Assembly: GCA_040381075.1 (NCBI GenBank)
Contig: JBEIHX010000015.1
Location: 17,572 to 81,571 of the forward strand
Source of the DNA: JBEIHX01 sp040381075
GTDB taxonomy: Bacteria > Pseudomonadota > Alphaproteobacteria > Caulobacterales > Aquidulcibacteraceae
Length of the DNA: 64,000 nucleotides
Direction: 5' to 3'
Both the position numbers and the translations under genes were made by a program. The notes below the pieces were generated by a model. It made no database searches, had not been told where the DNA came from, and worked only from the letters and a program-made list of their open reading frames with translations. Of the stretch, positions 34,672 to 42,926 are shown in pieces. Each line of letters starts with the position of its first letter. Position 1 is the first letter of the stretch.

Positions 34672-35019
34672 TTAGAATTCGAGGCCGCCCTCACGGGCGG
34701 CTTCGGCGAGGGCTTTCACCCGGCCGTGATAAAGATAAGCGCCGCGGTCAAACACCACAGCGGTGACGCCAGCCTGTTTCGCGCGTTCCGCGATCAGCGC
34801 CCCGATCCGGGCGGCTTCCTCGGACTTGGCGCCCGGGGCGACGCCTTTCTCGAGAGACGAGGCGGCGGCAAGCGTGCGGCCGCTGACGTCGTCGATGATC
34901 TGGGCCGAGATGTTCTTCGCAGAGCGGAACACCGACAGGCGCGGGCGGCCATTGGCCACCTTCTTGATCCGGGTGCGCAGACGCTGCGCGCGGCGGTCTT
35001 TGTTGTTCGCGTTGGCCAT
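34672..35019 (-). CDS. rplR: 50S ribosomal protein L18
   Basis: A 115-residue protein; RPRLSVFRSAKNISAQIIDD and the tail FDRGAYLYHGRVKALAEAAR identify it. Binds 5S rRNA with L5 and L25. Ten bases separate it from rpsE. Confidence 0.98.
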   Translation of the reverse strand: MANANNKDRRAQRLRTRIKKVANGRPRLSVFRSAKNISAQIIDDVSGRTLAAASSLEKGVAPGAKSEEAARIGALIAERAKQAGVTAVVFDRGAYLYHGRVKALAEAAREGGLEF

Positions 35020-35022
35020 GGC

Positions 35023-35556
35023 TTACTTCTTCTTGCCTTCCTTGCGGCGGATCGCTTCGCCCTGGTGCTTCACACCCTTGCCCTGATAGGGCTCGGGCGG
35101 GCGATAGGCGCGGATTTCGGCCGCGACCTGACCGACCTTCTGCTTGTCGACGCCGCTGATGCGGATCTCCGTCGGCTTCGGAGTCTCGATCTTCACCCCG
35201 GCGGGCGGCGCGTAGACCACATCATGGCTGAACCCGAGTTGCAGCTGCAGGTTCGCCCCCTGCATCGCCGCGCGGTATCCGACGCCCACAAGTTCCAGCG
35301 TTCTCACATACCCGTCCGTGACGCCCTGGACATTGTTGGCGACCAGGGTGCGCGACATGCCCCACATGGCGCGCGCCCGCGGCGTCTCATGGCGCAGAGA
35401 CAGCGACACTGCGCCGTTCTCAAGCTTCGCCACGACATCGTCGACCAGGGTAACCGCGAGCTCTCCCTTGGGGCCCTTGACCTTCACGGTCTGGCCCTCG
35501 AGCGCCACCTGCGCGCCACTCGGGACCGGAATGGGTTTCTTGCCAATGCGCGACAT
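35023..35556 (-). CDS. rplF: 50S ribosomal protein L6
   Basis: A 177-residue protein: MSRIGKKPIPVPSGAQVALE at the start and PPEPYQGKGVKHQGEAIRRK near the end. The start is set at this family N-terminus, as the frame stays open far upstream without homology. Three bases separate it from rplR. Confidence 0.98.
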   Translation of the reverse strand: MSRIGKKPIPVPSGAQVALEGQTVKVKGPKGELAVTLVDDVVAKLENGAVSLSLRHETPRARAMWGMSRTLVANNVQGVTDGYVRTLELVGVGYRAAMQGANLQLQLGFSHDVVYAPPAGVKIETPKPTEIRISGVDKQKVGQVAAEIRAYRPPEPYQGKGVKHQGEAIRRKEGKKK

Positions 35557-35581
35557 GACCTTCGTCCTGTACCGATCGGTC

Positions 35582-35977
35582 CTAGTAGACCGTGCAGATG
35601 ATTTCGCCGCCGACACCTTCGGCGCGCGCAGCCGTGTCTGACATGACGCCCTTCGGCGTCGACACGATGGATATGCCAAGCCCGTTGCGTACAAGCGGCA
35701 GATCACGCACGGACGAGTAGACCCGGCGACCAGGCGTTGAGACACGCTTGATCTGGGAGATGACCGGAGACCCCTCAAAATACTTCAGCTGGATCTCAAT
35801 CTCCCGCTTTCCGTCTTTCTCAATCTCCGCAAAACCGCGGATGTAGCCTTCCTGGGCGAGCACGGTGAGCACCCGCTCGCGCAATGTGGAAGCCGGCGTG
35901 GTCACAGTGGAGCGCCCGCGCGTTTGCGCGTTGCGGATCCGCGTGAGCATGTCCCCGATGGGATCGTTCAAGTTCAT
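35582..35977 (-). CDS. rpsH: 30S ribosomal protein S8
   Basis: A 131-residue protein: MNLNDPIGDMLTRIRNAQTR at the start and LPLVRNGLGISIVSTPKGVM towards the end. Ribosome binding site GGGGAAG. It binds the central 16S domain and is the usual autogenous regulator of the spc operon. Confidence 0.98.
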   Translation of the reverse strand: MNLNDPIGDMLTRIRNAQTRGRSTVTTPASTLRERVLTVLAQEGYIRGFAEIEKDGKREIEIQLKYFEGSPVISQIKRVSTPGRRVYSSVRDLPLVRNGLGISIVSTPKGVMSDTAARAEGVGGEIICTVY

Positions 35978-35990
35978 CGTCGACTTCCCC

Positions 35991-36296
35991 TTACCAGCTG
36001 GACTTGACCATGCCGGGGATAAGCCCCTGGTTCGCGAGCTCACGCAGCGCGATCCGGGACATCTTCAGCTTGCGATAGAAAGCGCGCGGACGACCCGTGA
36101 TTTCGCAGCGGTTGCGCACACGGTTCTTCGCAGAGTTGCGCGGCAGCGCTGCGAGTTTAAGGCGCGCTTCAAACCGCTCCTCTGGAGGACGGTTCTCGTC
36201 GAGCGCGATATCCTTGATCCGCTTGCGCTTCGCCTCGAGGCGCTTGGCAAGCTTTTCCCGCTTCGCATTGCGGTTGATGGAGCTCTTCTTTGCCAT
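35991..36296 (-). CDS. rpsN: 30S ribosomal protein S14, zinc-independent form
   Basis: A 101-residue protein with the long N-terminal part (KKSSINRNAKREKLAKRLEA) and the tail NRCEITGRPRAFYRKLKMSR. It has a single Cys and no CxxC pairs, so it is the zinc-free C- type. Confidence 0.98.
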   Translation of the reverse strand: MAKKSSINRNAKREKLAKRLEAKRKRIKDIALDENRPPEERFEARLKLAALPRNSAKNRVRNRCEITGRPRAFYRKLKMSRIALRELANQGLIPGMVKSSW

Positions 36297-36306
36297 TGGT
36301 GCGCTC

Positions 36307-36879
36307 TCAGTTCCGGAACGGAAAATTCAGTTCGCGGAGCAGTTCCTTTGCTTCCGCGTCTGACTTGGCCGTGGTGCAAACGATGATGTCCATGCCCCAG
36401 ATCTGGTCTACGCTGTCGTAGTTGATCTCGGGAAACACGATGTGTTCCTTGAGGCCCATCGCGTAGTTTCCGCGCCCGTCAAACGACTTTCCGTTGAGAC
36501 CACGGAAGTCCTTCACCCGCGGCAGCGCGATGGTCACCAGGCGATCAAGAAACTCGTACATGCGGTCCTTGCGCAATGTAACCTTGCAGCCGACCGCCAT
36601 GTTCTCGCGGATTTTAAACTGGGCGATCGACTTGCGCGCCCGCGTCGCGACTGGTTTTTGCCCGGTGATCGCGGTCAATGCAGTGATCGCAGACTGGAGC
36701 TTCTTGGAGTCAGCCACAGCCTCGCCGACACCCATATTGATCACGACCTTTTCGAGGCCAGGGATCTGCATGTCGTTGGTGTAGCCGAATTTGCCCTTCA
36801 GCCGGCTGCGGATTTCGCTGCGGTAGAAGGTCTTCAGTCGCGGCTCATAGCCGGACCGGGGCGTTTGGTCCTTAGACAT
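36307..36879 (-). CDS. rplE: 50S ribosomal protein L5
   Basis: A 190-residue protein: EKVVINMGVGEAVADSKKLQ and RGNYAMGLKEHIVFPEI. It binds 5S rRNA. Its start overlaps the end of rplX by 8 bases. Confidence 0.98.
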   Translation of the reverse strand: MSKDQTPRSGYEPRLKTFYRSEIRSRLKGKFGYTNDMQIPGLEKVVINMGVGEAVADSKKLQSAITALTAITGQKPVATRARKSIAQFKIRENMAVGCKVTLRKDRMYEFLDRLVTIALPRVKDFRGLNGKSFDGRGNYAMGLKEHIVFPEINYDSVDQIWGMDIIVCTTAKSDAEAKELLRELNFPFRN

Positions 36880-37189
36880 CGATCTTCTCGCCGGACTTCT
36901 TGGCGACGCGGATCTTCGCGCCGTCAACGACTTTGAACCCGACGCGCGTGGGCTTGTCGGTTTTGGGATCTGCGACCGCCACGTTTGACACGTGGATTGC
37001 AGCCTCGCGTTGCAGGACACCGCCATTTGGATTCGCCATCGACGGCTTGGTGTGGCGCTTCACGATATTCACGCCTTCCACCACCACGCGATCCTCTTTC
37101 GGGATCACCTTGAGGACGCGGCCGATCTTGCCCTTGTCCCGGCCCGTGAGCACGACAACGCGGTCGTTCTTCTTCACCTTCGCAGCCAT
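36872..37189 (-). CDS. rplX: 50S ribosomal protein L24
   Basis: A 105-residue KOW-domain protein: VVVLTGRDKGKIGRVLKVIP at the N-terminus and NIVKRHTKPSMANPNGG following. It initiates 50S assembly. The ATG at 37189 is the family start. Confidence 0.98.
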   Translation of the reverse strand: MAAKVKKNDRVVVLTGRDKGKIGRVLKVIPKEDRVVVEGVNIVKRHTKPSMANPNGGVLQREAAIHVSNVAVADPKTDKPTRVGFKVVDGAKIRVAKKSGEKIDV

Positions 37190-37190
37190 C

Positions 37191-37559
37191 TCACAACACC
37201 TCCGGCGCAAGCGAGATGATCTTCATATGGTTCTTTGCGCGCAGTTCGCGCGGAACCGGTCCGAAGATACGCGTGCCGATCGGCTCGCCCTGGTTGTTCA
37301 CCAGAACGGCCGCGTTGCGGTCAAACCGGATAACCGACCCATCGCGGCGCTTGATGTCTTTCGACACGCGCACGATGACCGCCTTGCGCACGTCGCCCTT
37401 CTTCACGCGACCGCGTGGAATGGCTTCCTTGACCGACACCACGATGATGTCGCCGACTGTCGCATAGCGACGTTTCGAACCGCCAAGCACCTTGATGCAC
37501 ATAACGCGCTTGGCGCCTGAATTGTCCGCCACATCCAAATTGGACTGCATCTGGATCAT
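37191..37559 (-). CDS. rplN: 50S ribosomal protein L14
   Basis: A 122-residue protein: MIQMQSNLDVADNSGAKRVM and FDRNAAVLVNNQGEPIGTRI. One base separates it from rplX. Confidence 0.98.
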   Translation of the reverse strand: MIQMQSNLDVADNSGAKRVMCIKVLGGSKRRYATVGDIIVVSVKEAIPRGRVKKGDVRKAVIVRVSKDIKRRDGSVIRFDRNAAVLVNNQGEPIGTRIFGPVPRELRAKNHMKIISLAPEVL

Positions 37560-37590
37560 TGATCCGTCCTCCAACCGATCCGTATCGGGA

Positions 37591-37830
37591 TCACGCCCCG
37601 ACGCGACCGATCACTTCCCACCGCTTCAACTTCGACTTCGGCGGGCATTCCTGAATTTGCACAACGTCGCCAACCTTGTTCGAATTGGCTTCATCATGCG
37701 CATGATAGCGCTTCGAGCGGCGCACCGTCTTTTTCAGCACGGGGTGCAGGAACGTACGTTCCACCCGTACGACGACGGTCTTGTCGCCCTTATCGCTTTC
37801 GACCACGCCTTGCATCACGCGCTTCGGCAT
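37591..37830 (-). CDS. rpsQ: 30S ribosomal protein S17
   Basis: A 79-residue OB-fold protein: GVVESDKGDKTVVVRVERTF and HDEANSNKVGDVVQIQECPP. It is 31 bp upstream of rplN in the operon. Confidence 0.98.
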   Translation of the reverse strand: MPKRVMQGVVESDKGDKTVVVRVERTFLHPVLKKTVRRSKRYHAHDEANSNKVGDVVQIQECPPKSKLKRWEVIGRVGA

Positions 37831-37853
37831 TGTTACTTCTCCAACCCCTGAAG

Positions 37854-38060
37854 CTACGCCACGCCGGCGCCGGCCTTCTCGCGCAACGCCGTGTTGACGC
37901 GCGCGATCTCACGGCGCACCTGACGTACGCGCGCGAGGTTTTCGAGCTGGCCGGTGGCCTGCTGGAAACGCAGATTGAACTGCTCGCGCTTAAGGCTTGC
38001 GAGCTGATCACGCAGCTGGTCGGGGGTGAGCCCGCGCGTGATCTCCATTTTCTTCGCCAT
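37854..38060 (-). CDS. rpmC: 50S ribosomal protein L29
   Basis: A 68-residue two-helix protein: LTPDQLRDQLASLKREQFNL and ARVRQVRREIARVNTALREK. It sits by the tunnel exit. Its ATG overlaps the stop of rplP by one base. Confidence 0.97.
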   Translation of the reverse strand: MAKKMEITRGLTPDQLRDQLASLKREQFNLRFQQATGQLENLARVRQVRREIARVNTALREKAGAGVA

Positions 38061-38488
38061 TACAGCGCCTCCCCGGCGGCGACGATGCGCGCCACGATCT
38101 TGGTGCGAACCGGAAGCTTGGCCGCGCCCAGACGCAGCGCTTCGCGCGCCACGTCGTCGGCGACGCCGTCGATCTCAAACAGGATGCGGCCGGGCTTGAC
38201 GCGCGCCGCCCAGAATTCCGGAGACCCCTTGCCCGAGCCCATGCGCACTTCGGCGGGCTTCTTGGACACTGGAACATCGGGAAAAATGCGGATCCACACC
38301 TTGCCCTGACGCTTCATCTGACGGGTGATGGCGCGACGCGCCGCTTCAATCTGGCGCGCCGTCAGACGCTCCGGGTCCATGGATTTCAGGCCATAGGACC
38401 CAAACGCCAGGCTGGCGCCCGACGTCGCAGCGCCCTTGATCCGCCCCTTGTGGGCCTTGCGGTATTTGGTTTTCTTTGGCTGCAACAT
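38060..38488 (-). CDS. rplP: 50S ribosomal protein L16
   Basis: A 142-residue protein: MLQPKKTKYRKAHKGRIKGA at the start, RMGSGKGSPEFWAARVKPGR in the middle. It lies near the A-site. Confidence 0.98.
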   Translation of the reverse strand: MLQPKKTKYRKAHKGRIKGAATSGASLAFGSYGLKSMDPERLTARQIEAARRAITRQMKRQGKVWIRIFPDVPVSKKPAEVRMGSGKGSPEFWAARVKPGRILFEIDGVADDVAREALRLGAAKLPVRTKIVARIVAAGEAL

Positions 38489-38499
38489 GACGTTCGTCC

Positions 38500-39312
38500 T
38501 TACGCCTCGCCTTCGCCAGAGGCAGTCGCCTCATCACGTTGGCGACGCCCGCGACCGCCCCGGTCCGGACGATCCCCGCGCGGGGGACGGTCCTCACGCT
38601 CGCGGCGCGGAGCGCCCTCGCGATCAGACCGCGCGCGCTGCTCGCCGGTTTCCTGGGCCCGCTTGTCCTGGGCCATGGGGTTGTGCTCGAGGATCTCGCC
38701 CTTGAAGATCCAGACCTTCACGCCGATCACCCCATAGGCGGTGTGCGCCTCAGAGAGCGCATAATCGACGTCCGCGCGCAGGGTGTGCAGCGGCACGCGA
38801 CCTTCGCGATACCACTCCATGCGGGCGATTTCCGCACCGCCGAGCCGGCCCGACACATTGACGCGAATGCCGAGCGCACCGAGCCGCATGGCCGACTGCA
38901 TGGCGCGCTTCATCGCCCGGCGGAAGGCCACGCGACGCTCAAGCTGCTGGGCGATGCCTTCACCGACAAGCTTGGAATCGACTTCAGGCTTGCGCACTTC
39001 CATCAGGTTCAGCGTGAGTTCGCCGCTTGCAACCTTTGACAGATCCTTGCGCAACTTGTCGATGTCCGCGCCCTTCTTGCCGATCACGACGCCCGGGCGG
39101 GCTGTGTAGATCGTCACATGGCAGCGCTTGAAAGACCGCTCGATCACAATGCGGGAGATACCTGCCTGAGCGAGCTTCTCCTTGAGATATTTCCGGATCC
39201 GGATGTCCTCGTGGAGAAGGCGCGCGTACTCGCCTGTGTTTGCGTACCAGCGCGAATCCCAGGTGCGGTTGATGCCGAGCCGAAGACCGACCGGATTGAC
39301 CTTCTGACCCAT
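38500..39312 (-). CDS. rpsC: 30S ribosomal protein S3, with long charged tail
   Basis: A 270-residue protein; a KH domain (VVIGKKGADIDKLRKDLSKV) and the C-terminal domain (GRLGGAEIARMEWYREGRVP) are typical. The last ~60 residues are an Arg/Asp/Glu-rich low-complexity tail, longer than the E. coli protein (233 residues). It overlaps the stop of rplV by one base. Confidence 0.98.
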   Translation of the reverse strand: MGQKVNPVGLRLGINRTWDSRWYANTGEYARLLHEDIRIRKYLKEKLAQAGISRIVIERSFKRCHVTIYTARPGVVIGKKGADIDKLRKDLSKVASGELTLNLMEVRKPEVDSKLVGEGIAQQLERRVAFRRAMKRAMQSAMRLGALGIRVNVSGRLGGAEIARMEWYREGRVPLHTLRADVDYALSEAHTAYGVIGVKVWIFKGEILEHNPMAQDKRAQETGEQRARSDREGAPRREREDRPPRGDRPDRGGRGRRQRDEATASGEGEA

Positions 39313-39692
39313 CAGGCCGTCTCCTCTTGTTCGCGAACCACGATGGTAAGCTGAGAAAACGGCTTCTCAACGCGCGCCCCGCGACCGCGGGCGCGGGCGT
39401 GCATCCGTTTCAGCACCAGGTTCTTGCCCACATAGGCCTGCGACACGACCAGCTGGTCGATGTCGAGACCGTGATTGTTTTCAGCGTTCGCGATTGCGCT
39501 CTTGAGCGCCTTGTGCACGTCGGCGGCGATGCGCTTGGGCGAGAAGGCGAGCTCATTGAGCGCTTTCTGCACGTGCAGGCCGCGGATCGATTGCGCGACG
39601 AGATTTAGCTTTCGGGGGCTGACGCGCAGCATCCGGGCCACAGAACGGGCCTCGTTGGACGCCTGACGCGGGGGAGCCTTCGGCTTGGACAT
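39312..39692 (-). CDS. rplV: 50S ribosomal protein L22
   Basis: A 126-residue protein: ARMLRVSPRKLNLVAQSIRG and KRMHARARGRGARVEKPFSQ, the latter part of the tunnel loop. No deletion is seen in the loop. Confidence 0.98.
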   Translation of the reverse strand: MSKPKAPPRQASNEARSVARMLRVSPRKLNLVAQSIRGLHVQKALNELAFSPKRIAADVHKALKSAIANAENNHGLDIDQLVVSQAYVGKNLVLKRMHARARGRGARVEKPFSQLTIVVREQEETA

Positions 39693-39703
39693 GGGTCAGG
39701 CCC

Positions 39704-39982
39704 TCACTTCTTCTTGGCTTTTTTGTCCGCGCCATGACCGTAGTAGGTGCGCGTGGGAGCGAACTCGCCGAGCTTGTGTCCAACCATGTCCTCGCTCACG
39801 AGAACCGGGATGAACTTGTGCCCGTTGTGCACCTGAAAGGTCAGGCCGACGAATTGCGGCATGATGGTGGAGCGGCGCGACCAGGTCTTGATCGCTTCCT
39901 TGCGCGGCGAGGATCCCGCCTTTTGCGCCTTGGCGAGGATGTATCCGTCGACGAAGGGGCCTTTCCAGATAGAGCGCGGCAT
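39704..39982 (-). CDS. rpsS: 30S ribosomal protein S19
   Basis: A 92-residue protein: MPRSIWKGPFVDGYILAKAQ and HKLGEFAPTRTYYGHGADKK. It starts 5 bp after rplB. Confidence 0.98.
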   Translation of the reverse strand: MPRSIWKGPFVDGYILAKAQKAGSSPRKEAIKTWSRRSTIMPQFVGLTFQVHNGHKFIPVLVSEDMVGHKLGEFAPTRTYYGHGADKKAKKK

Positions 39983-39987
39983 CGTCG

Positions 39988-40821
39988 TTAAGCCTTCTTG
40001 TCGTTGCGACGACGGATGATCAGACGATCCGTCTTCTTGTTGTTGCGCGTTTTCGGCCCACGGGTCTTCTTGCCCCACGGCGTGGTGGGATGACGCCCGC
40101 CTGATGTCCGGCCCTCGCCGCCGCCATGCGGGTGATCGACCGGGTTCATCGCCACGCCGCGAACGGCCGGCTTGCGGCCAAGCCAGATCGACCGACCGGC
40201 CTTACCCCAGTTCTCGTTCATGTTGTCCGGGTTCGAGACCGCGCCGATGGTGGCCATGCAGGTGTCCTGCACCATACGGGTCTCACCCGAGGCGAGACGC
40301 AGTTGCACATACCCCGCATCACGTCCGACGACCTGCGCATAGGATCCGGCAGACCGGATCATCTGCGCGCCCTTCTGGGGCTTCAGCTCGATATTGTGCA
40401 CGATCGTGCCGACAGGCACGTTCTTGAGCAGCATCGCATTGCCGGGCTTCACGTCAACCTGCTCGCCAGCAACCACGACGTCGCCGGCTTTCACCTTCTG
40501 CGGCGCGATGATGTAGGCGAGGTCGCCGTCCTTGTACTGGATCAGCGCCAGCCAGGCCGTCCGGTTGGGGTCGTATTCCAGGCGCACGATGGTCGCGGGA
40601 TCGTTCCAGCGCCGCCGCTTGAAGTCGATCTTGCGATACAGCCGCTTGTGGCCGCCGCCATGCCGGAAGGCCGTCACCCGGCCGGCGTTGTTGCGCCCGC
40701 CCGATTTGGTCAAACCCTCCACGAGAGACTTCTCGGGGCGGCCCTTGTGCAGTTCGGAGCGGTCGACAATCACCAGCTGGCGACGTCCCTCCGACGTTGG
40801 ATTGAAGGTCTTCAAAGCCAT
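39988..40821 (-). CDS. rplB: 50S ribosomal protein L2
   Basis: A 277-residue protein: MALKTFNPTSEGRRQLVIVD and the conserved RGVAMNPVDHPHGGGEGRTS with the His essential near the peptidyl-transferase centre. Confidence 0.99.
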   Translation of the reverse strand: MALKTFNPTSEGRRQLVIVDRSELHKGRPEKSLVEGLTKSGGRNNAGRVTAFRHGGGHKRLYRKIDFKRRRWNDPATIVRLEYDPNRTAWLALIQYKDGDLAYIIAPQKVKAGDVVVAGEQVDVKPGNAMLLKNVPVGTIVHNIELKPQKGAQMIRSAGSYAQVVGRDAGYVQLRLASGETRMVQDTCMATIGAVSNPDNMNENWGKAGRSIWLGRKPAVRGVAMNPVDHPHGGGEGRTSGGRHPTTPWGKKTRGPKTRNNKKTDRLIIRRRNDKKA

Positions 40822-40824
40822 GGC

Positions 40825-41118
40825 TCAGAGCCCCGTCGTCACATCGATCGCCTGGCCTTCAGCCAGGGTTACGATGGCTTTCTTGGTGTCGGACCGCTTG
40901 CCGGGCCGACCGCGGAACAATTTGGTTTTACCCTTGGTCACAACCGTGTTCACGGCCGTGACCTTGACCTTGAACAACGCCTCAACCGCCGCCTTGACCT
41001 CGTCCTTCGACGCGGCGAGCGGGACCCGGAAGACGACCTTGTTCTGCTCGCTGAGCAGCGTCGTCTTTTCCGTGATGACGGGCGACAAAATCGTGTCGTA
41101 GTGCTTGTCGAGGGTCAT
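40825..41118 (-). CDS. rplW: 50S ribosomal protein L23
   Basis: A 97-residue protein at the tunnel exit: ILSPVITEKTTLLSEQNKVV and ALFKVKVTAVNTVVTKGKTK. Its start overlaps the rplD stop by 4 bases. Confidence 0.98.
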   Translation of the reverse strand: MTLDKHYDTILSPVITEKTTLLSEQNKVVFRVPLAASKDEVKAAVEALFKVKVTAVNTVVTKGKTKLFRGRPGKRSDTKKAIVTLAEGQAIDVTTGL

Positions 41119-41810
41119 GCCTCAGCCCCTTGCGCGTCGGCCTTTTTCGCCCGCGTCTTTTTCGCCGGCGCAGCCTTAGCCTTGGCCGGAGCCGCGAGAC
41201 GGGCGTTCAGTTCAGCAACAGCTTCCTTGGTCAGCACAAGCGTGTGGCGACGAAGAATGTCGTAAACATTGGCCCCGACGCTCGGCAGAACGTCGAAGTT
41301 CGGAATGTTGCGGGCGGCAAGCTTCAGGTTTGCATCAAGCTCCCTGCCGCCGATCAGCAATGCGTTCGCCACACCCAGCTTCGCGAGGCCGTCTTTCAGC
41401 GCCTTCGTCTTCGGCGCCGTGAGGCGTGCATCATCAATGATGAGGATCGCCTTGGCCCCTGCCTTGGCGGACAGGGCATGCTTGAGGCCAAGCGCGCGCA
41501 CCTTCTTGGGAAGGTCGTGCGCGTGGGAGCGCGGCTTGGGCCCATGGGCGCGCCCACCGCCACGGAATATCGGCGCATTGGCCGAGGCGTGACGCGCCTG
41601 ACCCGTGCCTTTCTGCTTGTACATTTTCGACTTGGTGCGGTTCACTTCCGACCGCGTCTTGGTGTCGTGCGTACCGGCCTGCCGCTTGGCCATCTGCCAG
41701 CGCACAACGCGCTCCAGAATGTCCTTCCGCGGCTCAAGGCCGAAGATCGCCGGATCGAGTTCGATCGATCCGGCGGCTTTCGCATCTAGCGTCTTGACGT
41801 CGACCTTCAT
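41115..41810 (-). CDS. rplD: 50S ribosomal protein L4, with Lys/Ala tail
   Basis: A 231-residue protein: RSEVNRTKSKMYKQKGTGQA and the GGGRAHGPKPRSHAHDLPKK loop. The last ~25 residues form a Lys/Ala-rich tail absent in E. coli L4. In E. coli L4 regulates its own operon; no leader structure was worked out here. Confidence 0.98.
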   Translation of the reverse strand: MKVDVKTLDAKAAGSIELDPAIFGLEPRKDILERVVRWQMAKRQAGTHDTKTRSEVNRTKSKMYKQKGTGQARHASANAPIFRGGGRAHGPKPRSHAHDLPKKVRALGLKHALSAKAGAKAILIIDDARLTAPKTKALKDGLAKLGVANALLIGGRELDANLKLAARNIPNFDVLPSVGANVYDILRRHTLVLTKEAVAELNARLAAPAKAKAAPAKKTRAKKADAQGAEA

Positions 41811-41813
41811 GGC

Positions 41814-42500
41814 TTAAGCCCCCTGCGCTTTGCGGAAGGCGCCAGGCGTCGGCGCATCCTTGGGAGCGCCCTGCTTCACGGCGTCGCGCACTTCAACATA
41901 CGCGCCCTCCGGCCCGGGCACCGCGCCGCGCACCAGAATCAAACCCCGTTCGACATCCGTCCGCACGACCACCAGGTTCTGCGTGGTCACGCGCTCAACG
42001 CCATAATGCCCGGCCATCTTCTTGTTCTTGAAAACCTTGCCCGGGTCCTGACGCTGGCCGGTGGAGCCGTGCGAGCGGTGCGACACCGACACCCCGTGGG
42101 TGGCCCGCAGACCGCCGAAGTTCCAGCGCTTCATCGCGCCGGTAAACCCGCGCCCGATGGTTACGCCAGACACGTCGACCTTCTGGCCCGCAACGAAGTG
42201 ATCTGCGGTGATTTCCGCGCCAACCTCGATCAGGTTGTCAGGCGACACCCTGAATTCGGCGACACGCCGCTTGGGCTCAACCTGAGCCTTCGCAAAGTGG
42301 CCCCGCTCGGCTTTCGCCGTGTTCTTGGCCTTGGCCTTGCCGGCGCCAAGCTGAACAGCAGTGTAGCCGTCACGATCGGCAGTGCGCTGCGCAACCACCT
42401 GGCAGGAGTCGAGTTGCAGCACAGTCACAGGCACGTGCGCGCCGTCATCGGCGAACACCCGCGTCATGCCCAGCTTCTTGGCGAGTACGCCCGAGCGCAT
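41814..42500 (-). CDS. rplC: 50S ribosomal protein L3
   Basis: A 228-residue protein: MRSGVLAKKLGMTRVFADDG and the GRGFTGAMKRWNFGG and SHRSHGSTGQRQDPGKVFKN loops near the peptidyl-transferase centre. One base separates it from rpsJ. Confidence 0.98.
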   Translation of the reverse strand: MRSGVLAKKLGMTRVFADDGAHVPVTVLQLDSCQVVAQRTADRDGYTAVQLGAGKAKAKNTAKAERGHFAKAQVEPKRRVAEFRVSPDNLIEVGAEITADHFVAGQKVDVSGVTIGRGFTGAMKRWNFGGLRATHGVSVSHRSHGSTGQRQDPGKVFKNKKMAGHYGVERVTTQNLVVVRTDVERGLILVRGAVPGPEGAYVEVRDAVKQGAPKDAPTPGAFRKAQGA

Positions 42501-42501
42501 G

Positions 42502-42813
42502 TTACGCCCCCAAAACTTGGATCTGGACGTCGACGCCAGCCGACAGGTCGAGCTTCATGAGCGCGTCCACAGTCTGCGGCGTCGGGTCAACGATATCGAG
42601 CACCCGCTTGTGGGTGCGGATCTCAAACTGCTCACGCGACTTCTTGTCGATGTGCGGCGAGCGGTTCACCGTGAATTTCTCGATGCGGGTCGGCAGCGGC
42701 ACAGGCCCGCGCACATTGGCGCCGGTGCGCTTTGCTGTGTTCACGATCTCGCGCGCCGACACATCCAGCATGCGGTGATCGAAAGCCTTCAGGCGGATTC
42801 GGATGTTCTGCAT
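42502..42813 (-). CDS. rpsJ: 30S ribosomal protein S10
   Basis: A 103-residue protein: MQNIRIRLKAFDHRMLDVSA and RTHKRVLDIVDPTPQTVDAL. First gene of the S10 operon, after a 113-bp gap from tuf that contains a strong hairpin. S10 also pairs with NusB in antitermination. Confidence 0.98.
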   Translation of the reverse strand: MQNIRIRLKAFDHRMLDVSAREIVNTAKRTGANVRGPVPLPTRIEKFTVNRSPHIDKKSREQFEIRTHKRVLDIVDPTPQTVDALMKLDLSAGVDVQIQVLGA

Positions 42814-42886
42814 ATCTGTCTGCCTTGTGGGCGAAGAGCCCGACCCGTGGACGCTTGGAGCCACGACGGCCCCGGCGACGGAAAGA

Positions 42887-42913
42887 GGCGCGCCGCCATA
42901 TCGGCGGCGCGCC
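42887..42913 (-). terminator. Strong hairpin between tuf and rpsJ
   Basis: Perfect 11-bp arms (GGCGCGCCGCC and GGCGGCGCGCC) with a 5-base loop lie 13 bases after the tuf stop. On the transcribed strand the hairpin is followed by TCTTTCC. It may end part of the str-operon transcript before rpsJ, so that tuf mRNA is more abundant. Confidence 0.6.
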
Positions 42914-42926
42914 CCTCGCCCGTCTA

